This document shows positions 40,904 to 48,230 of a DNA stretch of 48,230 bases, one piece after another. Under the pieces are notes generated by a model. It searched no databases. It saw only the letters and a program-made list of their open reading frames with translations, and had not been told where the DNA came from. Each line of letters starts with the position of its first letter. Position 1 is the stretch's first letter. The stretch comes from Candidatus Woesearchaeota archaeon (lineage in GTDB: Archaea; Nanobdellota; Nanobdellia; Woesearchaeales; GW2011-AR9): assembly GCA_016188115.1 (NCBI GenBank), contig JACPIK010000002.1:631847-680076 (forward strand), written 5' to 3'. Made by a program: the position numbers and the translations under genes.

Positions 40904-41773
40904 CTAATCCTTCAAAGCTTGAAATGCCAGAATATCTTCAGTCGTCAACTTCTTGCCTTTACGCATTTTTTCTTTGACTTCATCAGTCTTCACTTTCACT
41001 TGTTGATCAAATCGAGAAGTATTTTCTTTCTCAATATGTTTAGACATTTCTCCAGCGCGACCAGAAACATCTTCCAGTTTAACCTTAGACTCATCATACT
41101 GTTTTTTGAACTCAACATACTTAGCCACAAGTGGTTTTTCTTCTTCACGTAACTTCTTAATCTCTTCATACAACGCATTAAGTTGTTCGTGTCTCTCTTG
41201 AGATTCTTGTGCTTTTTGCTGCACTAGTTTATGAGATTCCTGCGCTTTTTTACGATCAACAGAGAATTCAGAGGAAAATGATTTAACTTCGTTCCAAACT
41301 TCACCTAATTCACCAAGCTTTTTAACTTTATTTTGCAAGTCTTTCAAAACTTTACGTAATTCCTGCTCTTTGTTAAAAGGCATGACATCGGTTTCAAGAC
41401 GAGATTCTATCTGTTCAATTTGCTTGCGTAAACGAGAGGGATCTTCTTTCACATCAACTTTGCCCATAAGATGTTGTTTTTTCTCATCAATATCTTTTCG
41501 TTGACTTGCTTTCCCTTTTACAACATCATTAAGCTTATCACGTTCTTGTTTAAGATTCTTAACTTCAGTAGTAAGAGCATCACGTTCTTGTTTGAGAGCA
41601 TTGACACGAGCTAATCGATCAGCAATTTTATCTCGAATAGATCGAAGCTGACGGAAAACATCTTCTTTGTCTTTATTAATGGTCGAAACTTGTGTGCGAA
41701 GTGATGATTGTTCTTTACGAACATCAGAAAACTCTTTTCGCGTAGTATTCGACTCAACCTGCTCATCAACCAT
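40904..41773 (-). CDS. Archaeal coiled-coil protein, COG1340-like
   Basis: The 289-residue protein is almost entirely coiled coil, with heptads such as LRKQIEQIESRLETDVMPFN and KKAQESHKLVQQKAQESQER, and is Lys/Glu-rich. It matches the archaeal COG1340 type (often misnamed phosphoserine phosphatase-related), a long coiled-coil protein of unknown role, often near ribosomal genes. It follows the P1 gene on the same strand after a promoter-like CTTTTATATTAG (minus strand) near 41790-41801. Confidence 0.8.
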   Translation of the reverse strand: MVDEQVESNTTRKEFSDVRKEQSSLRTQVSTINKDKEDVFRQLRSIRDKIADRLARVNALKQERDALTTEVKNLKQERDKLNDVVKGKASQRKDIDEKKQHLMGKVDVKEDPSRLRKQIEQIESRLETDVMPFNKEQELRKVLKDLQNKVKKLGELGEVWNEVKSFSSEFSVDRKKAQESHKLVQQKAQESQERHEQLNALYEEIKKLREEEKPLVAKYVEFKKQYDESKVKLEDVSGRAGEMSKHIEKENTSRFDQQVKVKTDEVKEKMRKGKKLTTEDILAFQALKD

Positions 41774-41825
41774 TCATGTACACCTTCATAATAACTAATA
41801 TAAAAGAAAAAAATAACAAAAAAGC

Positions 41826-42137
41826 TTATCCAAAGAGTGCGCCAAGACCGGCAGCAGCAGCTTCTTCAGCTTTCTTTGCTTCTTCTGCAGCTTTCTTACC
41901 GTCATCCTTCTTCTCTGCGTGAGCAGCAGCAGGAGCAGCAGCAACAGCAACAGGAGCAGCCATAGCAGCTTTTTTGATAGCTTCTTCGATATCAACACCT
42001 TCAAGAGCAGCAACAAGTGCTTTTACTCGACTCTCGTCAGCTTGAACACCAGCAGCATGTAAAACAGCTTTAACATCGTGCTCAGTAATTTTTTTGCCTG
42101 CTTTATGAAGCAGCATTGCGGCATAAACGTATTCCAT
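41826..42137 (-). CDS. rpl12: Ribosomal stalk protein P1 (L12 type)
   Basis: The 103-residue acidic protein has the dimerisation domain [20 protein letters not shown], an Ala-rich hinge and the conserved tail GLGALFG that recruits elongation factors. It is the archaeal/eukaryotic type. GGAGG precedes the ATG, and it lies 15 bases after the L10 stop. Confidence 0.95.
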   Translation of the reverse strand: MEYVYAAMLLHKAGKKITEHDVKAVLHAAGVQADESRVKALVAALEGVDIEEAIKKAAMAAPVAVAAAPAAAHAEKKDDGKKAAEEAKKAEEAAAAGLGALFG

Positions 42138-42152
42138 TTTTCAATCCTCCAA

Positions 42153-42995
42153 CTAATCTAATTTCGCCTCGTGTTGAACACTATTGGCTTGTCGCTCAGA
42201 TAGAGCTAAAATTTCCTCGCGTGTTTCCACTGTAAGGAAAGCAGCTTCAATTGAAGCAGCTTTTGCATCTTTAAAGGCTTTGCCAATAAGAGTCTCGACT
42301 GCACCATGAGCAGGATAAGCAATCTCAACAGCCAAGTTGAGAGCCCATGTTGCTGCTTGGGTAAAGTCGCGGCTATACTGCGCTTCATCAATTTGAAGAT
42401 ATTTCGCCTCAAATACAAAGCCAGCCTCACAAGCTGCAACTAGGTTTAAACCTATTTCCATAGGTTTAATGTCTAGACGTTTTAAAGTTTCCGCCACTTT
42501 TTGTGAAATGACGACACCTTCTTTAACGACGACAGTATCATTAATGATAGCTAATTTTCCCCCTTCTACTTTGGTTTTAATACCAACAGCAGCAAGTTCT
42601 GAAATGATTGGACCTGGTGCAAAAGAAGTTGCCCCAGCTTTAACCACAACATCTTTAGGAGATGTTTGTCCTGCTTTTGCAGGTGCTTCAGATTTGTTCT
42701 TTGCAAGTAATGTTGCAAGAGCAAAAGGATTATCTTTACTAAAAAGTAATGCTGGCATACCACGAGCCCGATCAGCAAGATCTTTCATACCTGGTTTACC
42801 AGATTTTTCAAGAGCAATTTGTAAAATTCGCTTACGAGCCATACTCATTTTAACGCCTTTAGCTCGCAGAGTAGTACGCATTTTAGCAAGTTGTTGAGCA
42901 GGAAGATTTTCCATGTCCAAAAGACCCACAATAGCATGATTATTAATATCTGCTACAAGTTGGTCTACAAGCTTTTTCTTAAGATCGCTTACCAT
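42153..42995 (-). CDS. rpl10: Ribosomal protein L10 (P0)
   Basis: The 280-residue protein has the rRNA-binding head (VGLLDMENLPAQQLAKMRTT), the P0 domain (SFAPGPIISELAAVGIKTKV) and the helices that bind P1 (ATWALNLAVEIAYPAHGAVE). It ends in QANSVQHEAKLD, without the usual Ala/Glu-rich hinge and the GLGxLF tail that longer archaeal P0 proteins share with P1. Translation is coupled to L1: the ATG lies 2 bases after its stop. Confidence 0.93.
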   Translation of the reverse strand: MVSDLKKKLVDQLVADINNHAIVGLLDMENLPAQQLAKMRTTLRAKGVKMSMARKRILQIALEKSGKPGMKDLADRARGMPALLFSKDNPFALATLLAKNKSEAPAKAGQTSPKDVVVKAGATSFAPGPIISELAAVGIKTKVEGGKLAIINDTVVVKEGVVISQKVAETLKRLDIKPMEIGLNLVAACEAGFVFEAKYLQIDEAQYSRDFTQAATWALNLAVEIAYPAHGAVETLIGKAFKDAKAASIEAAFLTVETREEILALSERQANSVQHEAKLD

Positions 42996-42997
42996 GG

Positions 42998-43636
42998 TTA
43001 GATCCTCACGGGTTTGCTCATCGTGAGTTTAAGAGCAATGTTTTTGATGTTTTGAGACTCATTAGGAAGTTGTTTTAATGTTTGTTGAACAACAGCTAAA
43101 ATATTGTCAATAACTTCTTCTTCAGGTTGTGACTGTTTTCCAATTGTACACTGAAGATTAGTTCCTTTTTTAGCGGAAAGACGAACAGTTTTATTTAATT
43201 TAGAAACAAGTGGTTCAAGGTTCGCGTTAGGTGGAACAACACAACCTAATTTAGGATTAGGCATTTTTCCAGAAGTACCTAAAGATTTCCCGAAAGCAGC
43301 TGCCACTTTTGGCATAATTGTTGCCTGAGCAATGAAATAATCATACTCACGAGCTAACTTCTTTCCGACTTTTTTGTCAGCATACTTTGCAAAGTCTGCT
43401 TCACGAATAACGAGATCGCAATGTTTTGTTGCTTGATCAGCTAATTGTTGATCAACGAACGCAGCAACTTTAATTTTACGACCACGACCGTAATGAAGAA
43501 GCGCAAAAAAATCAACTGGATTTTGTTTGATGGCAATGTTCTTGAGATTAATCACAAGATCATACGCTTGAGCAAATTTACGTTGAGGCTCATTCTTAAG
43601 TTCTTGTAAAGCTTTTTGAATGTCTTGTTTTTCCAT
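42998..43636 (-). CDS. rpl1: Ribosomal protein L1
   Basis: The 212-residue protein matches archaeal L1: INLKNIAIKQNPVDFFALLH, VVIREADFAKYADKK-like segments, and the signature GTSGKMPNPKLGCVVPP. It forms the L1 stalk. It heads the L1-L10-P1 operon; L11, the usual first gene, is not adjacent. TAGGAGG precedes the ATG, and TTTATAAG near 43710-43718 (minus strand) suggests a leader of about 50 bases, unlike the leaderless genes nearby. Confidence 0.95.
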   Translation of the reverse strand: MEKQDIQKALQELKNEPQRKFAQAYDLVINLKNIAIKQNPVDFFALLHYGRGRKIKVAAFVDQQLADQATKHCDLVIREADFAKYADKKVGKKLAREYDYFIAQATIMPKVAAAFGKSLGTSGKMPNPKLGCVVPPNANLEPLVSKLNKTVRLSAKKGTNLQCTIGKQSQPEEEVIDNILAVVQQTLKQLPNESQNIKNIALKLTMSKPVRI

Positions 43637-43800
43637 AATTAATAACCTCCTACAAACCTGACATATAATTCTACAGGGTAGTGATACGGTTTGCTGGTTG
43701 GGATAGGTGGTTACTTATAAAGGTTGCGGTAAACTAAAGATAAATTTATAATAAAAACTAATTTTTGACCCATTGGTTTCTGAGAGTGTTCTAAAATAAT
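43637..43800. promoter_or_regulatory. Divergent promoter region (L1 operon / glycosyltransferase)
   Basis: The 164-base gap holds the L1 TATA element (TTTATAAG, minus strand, near 43710-43718), the SD-bearing L1 leader, and a TTTATAATA element near 43746-43755 for the glycosyltransferase gene. L1 often represses its own operon in archaea by binding mRNA, but I cannot locate a clear binding site here. Confidence 0.5.
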
Positions 43801-44583
43801 ATGGACCTCGTATCAATAATTATCCCTAGTTATAATATGGCTGGCACAGTAGAAAGAGCCGTAGATAGTGCATTACAACAGACTTACCAAAAACTGGAGA
43901 TAATCGTTGTTGATGATGGCTCAAGTGATGAATCAACGGAAATTCTTTCTCGATATCGTGATCCCAGAATGCTTATGCTTAAGCGTAACAATGGAGGAAG
44001 ATCTCGTGCATTAAACCAAGGGATCGAACAAGCAAGAGGAGAATATATTACATTTCTTGATGCTGATGATGAACTCCCACCTACAAGTATTCAAGACAGG
44101 GTAGAATATCTCAAAACACATCCAACTTTTGATGCAGCCTACGGCAATACCGAATATAGATCAAGATACAATAGTTCTGTAAGAAGATCTAAACAATATG
44201 GAGAACCACAACAGCTATTAGAGGCAATTCTAGGAGAGGTATTAGTTCCATTTTCTCTGCCTAACACGCTTTATAGAACGAGTGCAGTAAAAGAGACTGG
44301 CTTTTTTAACCCTCATTTTAAAAGAGGACAAGACATGGAATTTATCGCCAGATTTCTAGTAAGCGGACATCACCTAGGACTTGTTGATAAGACAACATAT
44401 ATTTACTACAATGATATCCAAGATACCAAGACAAGATTAAGAAATAGGGTTCGAGGAGCTCTCTCAAAAGCGAGGATTATCACAGAACATTCCGACGGCC
44501 TATCAAGAGTAAGGTATTTAGCTAAACATGTAGGCGTCACAGCTGCAAAACTAGCAGTAGAATTAGTAACCGGTCAAAAATAG
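43801..44583 (+). CDS. Family 2 glycosyltransferase
   Basis: The 260-residue protein has the GT-A family pattern: VSIIIPSYNMAGTVERAVDS, IIVVDDGSSD, LNQGIEQARGEYITFLDADD with its DxD metal motif, and GQDMEFIARFLVSG as the ED-type catalytic region. It transfers sugars, probably onto lipid-linked or surface glycans. It is single-domain and has no membrane helix. No other glycosylation gene lies nearby. Confidence 0.88.
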   Translation: MDLVSIIIPSYNMAGTVERAVDSALQQTYQKLEIIVVDDGSSDESTEILSRYRDPRMLMLKRNNGGRSRALNQGIEQARGEYITFLDADDELPPTSIQDRVEYLKTHPTFDAAYGNTEYRSRYNSSVRRSKQYGEPQQLLEAILGEVLVPFSLPNTLYRTSAVKETGFFNPHFKRGQDMEFIARFLVSGHHLGLVDKTTYIYYNDIQDTKTRLRNRVRGALSKARIITEHSDGLSRVRYLAKHVGVTAAKLAVELVTGQK

Positions 44584-44641
44584 ATTTTATCAATTATTTG
44601 CGAATTAAAGACCAACCTTTAAATATCTCTATTTCTCACCA

Positions 44642-45925
44642 ATGCCCATGCAAGATATTAAACTCATTCGTACACAACCTGATCTCGTCAAACAAGATCT
44701 CAAAAAACGTAAAGATGAACCAAAACTTGCACTTCTTAACGAGACCATCAAACTTGATGAAGAATGGCTTTCATTAAAAAAAGAAATTGACACACTCAGA
44801 TCAAGCCGCAATAAACTCAGCCTTCAGATTTCTGAAGCAAAAAAGAAAGGCCAAGACGCTAAAAAACTATTAGAAGAAGCTGCGCAAGTTCCTAAACTCA
44901 TCACCGAAAAAGAAGCGCGTATGAGTTTTCTTGAAACAACCCTGCATAAAAACCTCTCTTCACTGCCAAATATATTGCATGAAAGCGTCCCCTACGGCGT
45001 TGACGATACTCAAAACCAAGTTGTTAAGTTATTTGGTAAAAAACCAACCTTCACGTTCCCACTCCAAAGTCATGTCGACCTATTAACAGAATTAGATATC
45101 GCAGACCTTGAACGCGCTGCAAAAATATCAGGGGCTCGTTTCTGGTTTCTTAAAAACGAAGGAGCACTGCTCGATCTCGCGCTCCAACGCTACGCCGTTG
45201 ATTTTATGCTCAAGAAAGGTTACCAATTTCTCATTCCCCCTTATATGATTCGTCGTGAACCCTACGAAGGCGTTGCTCCTCTTGGCGATTTTGAAGAAGT
45301 ACTCTACAAAGTTCAAGAAGAAGACCTCCACCCCATTGCGACAAGTGAGCACCCCCTTACTGCGATGTACATGAACGAAGTACTCGATGAAAAACAGCTT
45401 CCTATCAAAATGATCGGGTTAAGCCCATGCTTTCGTAAAGAAGCCGGATCAAGCAGCAAAGATACAAAAGGAATTTTTCGTGGTCATCAATTTACTAAAG
45501 TAGAACAAGTCATCATCTGTAAACCAGAAGATTCATGGAAACTGCATGAAGAATTAATCAAAAACGCCGAAGAATTTTTTACCTCCCTTGGCTTGCATTT
45601 TCACAAAGTAAACATTTGCACAGGCGATATTGGCATTGTTGCTGCGAAAAAATATGACCTAGAAGTATGGATGCCTGTCCAAGAACAATTCCGCGAAGTT
45701 GTCTCCTGCTCAAACTGCACTGATTATCAATCACGCGGGCTTAACATGAAATACAAAACTGCTGACGGAAATAAATTAGTTCATACTCTTAATAGTACTG
45801 TTGTTGCGACATCACGTGCCATGGTAGCAATTCTGGAAAACTGTCAAACGAAGAACGGCACTATCAAAATTCCCGATATCTTAGTCCCATACATGAATGG
45901 AATTAAAGAGATCAAAAGAAAGTAA
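44642..45925 (+). CDS. serS: Seryl-tRNA synthetase
   Basis: The 427-residue enzyme has the N-terminal coiled-coil tRNA-binding arm (EIDTLRSSRNKLSLQISEAK), motif 2 (LSPCFRKEAGSSSKDTKGIF) and motif 3 (NSTVVATSRAMVAILENCQ). It charges tRNA-Ser. It is of the common type, not the rare methanogen type. TTTAAATAT at about 44618-44626 suits a leaderless start at the second Met (44648) as well as at 44642, so the first three codons are uncertain. Confidence 0.96.
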   Translation: MPMQDIKLIRTQPDLVKQDLKKRKDEPKLALLNETIKLDEEWLSLKKEIDTLRSSRNKLSLQISEAKKKGQDAKKLLEEAAQVPKLITEKEARMSFLETTLHKNLSSLPNILHESVPYGVDDTQNQVVKLFGKKPTFTFPLQSHVDLLTELDIADLERAAKISGARFWFLKNEGALLDLALQRYAVDFMLKKGYQFLIPPYMIRREPYEGVAPLGDFEEVLYKVQEEDLHPIATSEHPLTAMYMNEVLDEKQLPIKMIGLSPCFRKEAGSSSKDTKGIFRGHQFTKVEQVIICKPEDSWKLHEELIKNAEEFFTSLGLHFHKVNICTGDIGIVAAKKYDLEVWMPVQEQFREVVSCSNCTDYQSRGLNMKYKTADGNKLVHTLNSTVVATSRAMVAILENCQTKNGTIKIPDILVPYMNGIKEIKRK

Positions 45926-45993
45926 GCAATTCTTCATATCCAAAATATCAAAAATAGATAGATATTTAACGAACTAAATTATCCTCTACTAAA

Positions 45994-47232
45994 ATGAGCA
46001 AAAGAGGAAAATGGATTTTGATAGTTTTTACTATATTTATGTCTCTTGGTTTTGCTCTGACATTAACAACAATTACCCAAACAGATTTTAACTCCGGAAC
46101 GTACAATAACACGTTTTATAATGGCACTGCTGTGCAACTTAATTCTAGTTTTAGCGCGGGAAATTATACCAGCCAAGTATTTGATTCCAATGCCATTTCT
46201 TCTTGGGATTCGCTTTCGTGGACTCAGGAAGTTCTCTACCAAAACCCATTACCAGACAACAGAACGACCGAAACAGGAACGCTACTGCGAGCCATCAATA
46301 TGAGCGATAATGCACTATTGTTACATATGGACGATACCAACTGTAATAACCAAAGTGAGGATAAATCAGGATATTTTACTCACGGAACTCCAGTAGGAGT
46401 ATCTTGTGGTATTACAGGGAAGTTTAAATCAGGAATAAATTTTGATGGAGGAGGAGATTATATTACACTTAGAAGCTTAAACGCATTAAATGTTACCTCC
46501 AAAGCAACAGTTGCATTATGGGCAAATTTTTCATTGGTAAATGGAGATCACAAGTGGCTCATTGTTGACGATGGAGCAGGATATTACTCTCTTACTTTAA
46601 ACCAAGGGTTAGTAACAACCAACCGAATTTGGTTAGGAGTATATAACACAACATCCAACTGGATTGGCAGTAACACCACTATTGTTGAAAATGAATGGTA
46701 CTTTATCGCTGCAAGTTTTGATAGTTCAGGAACAAATCGATTATATATTAACGGAATAGAAGAAGCGAACGGAACAGGAAAAGCGCCTGAAAACAGAGCA
46801 ACCGCATTACGTTTAGGAAAAAGTGGAACAGAATATTTTAGTGGATGGATGGATGAAGTAGCTATGTGGAATCGCACGCTAAGTGCACAAGAAATTCAAG
46901 ACATCTATAAACGAGGCGTTCTCAAAATGAATGTAAGTATGAGAAGCTGTAGTGATAGTTCATGCTTAAACCCCACATTTATTCCCTACCAAGGAAACCT
47001 AACAGCAACCCCATCACTTAACAACAGCGAATATTTCCAATACAAATTTTCATTTGAAACAGAAAACGCTAGCGTAGTACCATTATTATACAACGTAACA
47101 ACCACTTACACCGCCGTCTCCGCAGTACCTGAATTTTCAACATATGCCATACTTTTAATTCTAACAATTACAATAGGAACATTTGTAATGCGAAAAAAGA
47201 GTTTAGAAGATAACGAAAAAAAAGAAGCATAA
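45994..47232 (+). CDS. LamG-domain surface protein with PEF-type C-terminal anchor
   Basis: The 412-residue protein has a signal peptide (WILIVFTIFMSLGFALTLTT), several Asn-X-Ser/Thr sites, and a LamG/concanavalin-like domain from about residue 105 to 305 (INFDGGGDYITLRSL, WYFIAASFDSSGTNRLYING, GWMDEVAMWNRTLSAQEIQD). It ends with VPEFSTYAILLILTITIG, then FVMRKK and a charged tail: the motif, helix and basic cluster of a PEF-CTERM-like sorting signal, which an archaeosortase would cut. The protein is likely a glycosylated surface protein that binds sugars. Confidence 0.85.
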   Translation: MSKRGKWILIVFTIFMSLGFALTLTTITQTDFNSGTYNNTFYNGTAVQLNSSFSAGNYTSQVFDSNAISSWDSLSWTQEVLYQNPLPDNRTTETGTLLRAINMSDNALLLHMDDTNCNNQSEDKSGYFTHGTPVGVSCGITGKFKSGINFDGGGDYITLRSLNALNVTSKATVALWANFSLVNGDHKWLIVDDGAGYYSLTLNQGLVTTNRIWLGVYNTTSNWIGSNTTIVENEWYFIAASFDSSGTNRLYINGIEEANGTGKAPENRATALRLGKSGTEYFSGWMDEVAMWNRTLSAQEIQDIYKRGVLKMNVSMRSCSDSSCLNPTFIPYQGNLTATPSLNNSEYFQYKFSFETENASVVPLLYNVTTTYTAVSAVPEFSTYAILLILTITIGTFVMRKKSLEDNEKKEA

Positions 47233-47237
47233 CTCTT

Positions 47238-47834
47238 TTAACCAAATCTTCCCGTAACAATATTAGGATGTGTTGTACCCCAATGCGCCCAGTTAATAAC
47301 TTGCTGAAAGCTTTTTCCTTTGATAGGACCAATTTTATCTCGTGGATTATAGTGTCTCACCGCTGTTGCAACAGCCTCCCAGAAATCAACGAGAAGCTCT
47401 TCAGTTTCAAGAACACGTTGCATCGTTGTCTTGTCCTTTCCACCTATATCTCCCTGATAGAGTACTGAATAATTTGGTTGAGGGACACGAGAATAAGGCA
47501 ATGTAGCAGATTCGTATTCCCAAATATTATTAAAACATAATTTCTGTTCATGCTTATTAACAACCACAGCCCGTAACGCTTGATCAAATCCCAAACGTCG
47601 CCCTAGATGAGCAGGATCTAATGAATATGCAATTTCAAGCATGGTTCGATGAGGATAATTTGCAACTCCTTTTGCTATACCACCCATAAAGTTAGTTGTT
47701 CTTACATGCCCACAGCAACTATAGCCCGTATCCACAACAAATTCTAAACCCCAAATAGCATTAACAATTTCACGAATTGGTTCTTCAACTTCAGACAGAA
47801 GATGTTGATATTGTGAACGCAAAATTGGATCCAT
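47238..47834 (-). CDS. Unrecognised soluble protein with GYSCCGH motif
   Basis: The 198-residue protein shows FVVDTGYSCCGHVRTTNFMG near residue 32, a compact Cys-Cys-His segment that might bind metal, and helical surroundings (NAIWGLEFVVDTG, EELLVDFWEAVATAVRHYN). I recall similar TGYSCSGH motifs in unannotated DPANN proteins but cannot name a function. There is no signal peptide. Its 3' end lies 6 bases from the convergent surface-protein gene. Confidence 0.6.
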   Translation of the reverse strand: MDPILRSQYQHLLSEVEEPIREIVNAIWGLEFVVDTGYSCCGHVRTTNFMGGIAKGVANYPHRTMLEIAYSLDPAHLGRRLGFDQALRAVVVNKHEQKLCFNNIWEYESATLPYSRVPQPNYSVLYQGDIGGKDKTTMQRVLETEELLVDFWEAVATAVRHYNPRDKIGPIKGKSFQQVINWAHWGTTHPNIVTGRFG

Positions 47835-47867
47835 TATCCAAAAAAAAGAAAATTAGTTTAAAAGAAT

Positions 47868-48194
47868 TTAGCTTGAATATCCCACTTGACTTCGTCCAGA
47901 ATAACGAGGCATTTCTACTTCGCCTACATTTGGAGTTATCCTATTTCGTACACTTTGGTTTACATAATCCACAAATCCAGGAGTCACAAACACATCAGGC
48001 TCAATCTGCCTCATAGTACGTGAACTGTAATTAAATGAAACATCCGGAACAGCAGATGAATACAATGCCACTTGTCCTTCTCGTCGTGTAACATAACCTA
48101 GATCGACGAATTCGCCGATTTGGCTTTCAGTGAGGGTTCCCTGCTCTAACCCAACTTCAATTTCCAATGAAGATAACGTGTCTCTGGTTTTCAT
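47868..48194 (-). CDS. Small unrecognised protein
   Basis: From ATG 48194 the protein has 108 residues; an ATG 27 bases upstream is an alternative. The N-terminal 40 residues (SSLEIEVGLEQGTLTESQIG, then EFVDLGYVTRREGQVALYSS) resemble a small helix-turn-helix with a wing, and the rest is polar and unstructured. The gene is complete, because its stop is at 47868. No family is recognised. Confidence 0.5.
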   Translation of the reverse strand: MKTRDTLSSLEIEVGLEQGTLTESQIGEFVDLGYVTRREGQVALYSSAVPDVSFNYSSRTMRQIEPDVFVTPGFVDYVNQSVRNRITPNVGEVEMPRYSGRSQVGYSS

Positions 48195-48230
48195 AATAAC
48201 ACTAAGAGAAGCAGATAACATAAGTCTCCC

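Noticed and set aside
41795-42016. Leucine-rich frame opposite ribosomal protein P1
   Set aside because: It is the alternative-frame reading of the Ala/Glu-rich P1 hinge; poly-leucine is a composition effect.

Overview
The window is a gene-dense, AT-rich stretch of an archaeal chromosome. Archaeal markers are SRP54 with a GGGKMPGM tail, an LSm-L37e pair, ribosomal stalk protein P1 in an L1-L10-P1 operon, a translin-type protein, TruD, two TrmB-family regulators, tRNA genes with introns, and many leaderless-looking genes with a TATA element 20-35 bases before the start codon. Small lipoproteins, class III signal peptides, a PEF-type C-terminal anchor, a bacterial-type MetK and many unrecognised proteins suggest a DPANN lineage near Woesearchaeota/Pacearchaeota. 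That placement is inference from gene content.

Left part (1-10.3 kb): an exported protein cut by the window edge, a DUF5652-like membrane protein, a tRNA-Glu with a 39-base intron and an extra D-loop insertion, a 168-bp duplicated fragment of a large surface-protein gene, a lipoprotein, the surface protein itself, a lysyl-tRNA synthetase with an extra DUF2000-like domain, a tRNA-Leu with a 75-base intron and a copied 3' end, a cysteine-repeat lipoprotein, and the LSm-L37e operon embedded in hairpin arrays.

Middle (10.3-26.9 kb): translin-like protein, a PLP enzyme, a radical SAM protein, a phosphoesterase, lipoproteins, SRP54, an AIM24-NYN pair, an intron-containing tRNA-Arg, a cupin next to a TrmB regulator, an acetyltransferase, a ZIP transporter divergent from a Fur/Zur-type regulator with a palindrome between them, a hydrolase, and TruD sharing one symmetric TATA element with a divergent gene.

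The most interesting segment is 26.9-31.8 kb. A TrhO-type wobble-uridine hydroxylase carries an extra C-terminal barrel like that of U32 peptidases. Next to it is an apparent operon of a bacterial-type tRNA-guanine transglycosylase, a PIN-like protein, QueA, a small unknown protein and a TrmR-like O-methyltransferase. Together these could install queuosine-type and 5-hydroxy/methoxyuridine-type modifications at tRNA position 34, using S-adenosylmethionine that the MetK encoded at 38.7-39.9 kb would make.

Right part (31.8-48.2 kb): transglutaminase-like and EF-hand-like proteins, a second TrmB regulator with a palindrome, a SulP transporter, MetK, an XRE-CBS regulator, a coiled-coil protein, the L1-L10-P1 operon, a glycosyltransferase, seryl-tRNA synthetase, a LamG surface protein with a PEF-type anchor, and two unrecognised genes. 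I found no CRISPR array, insertion sequence or rRNA gene.
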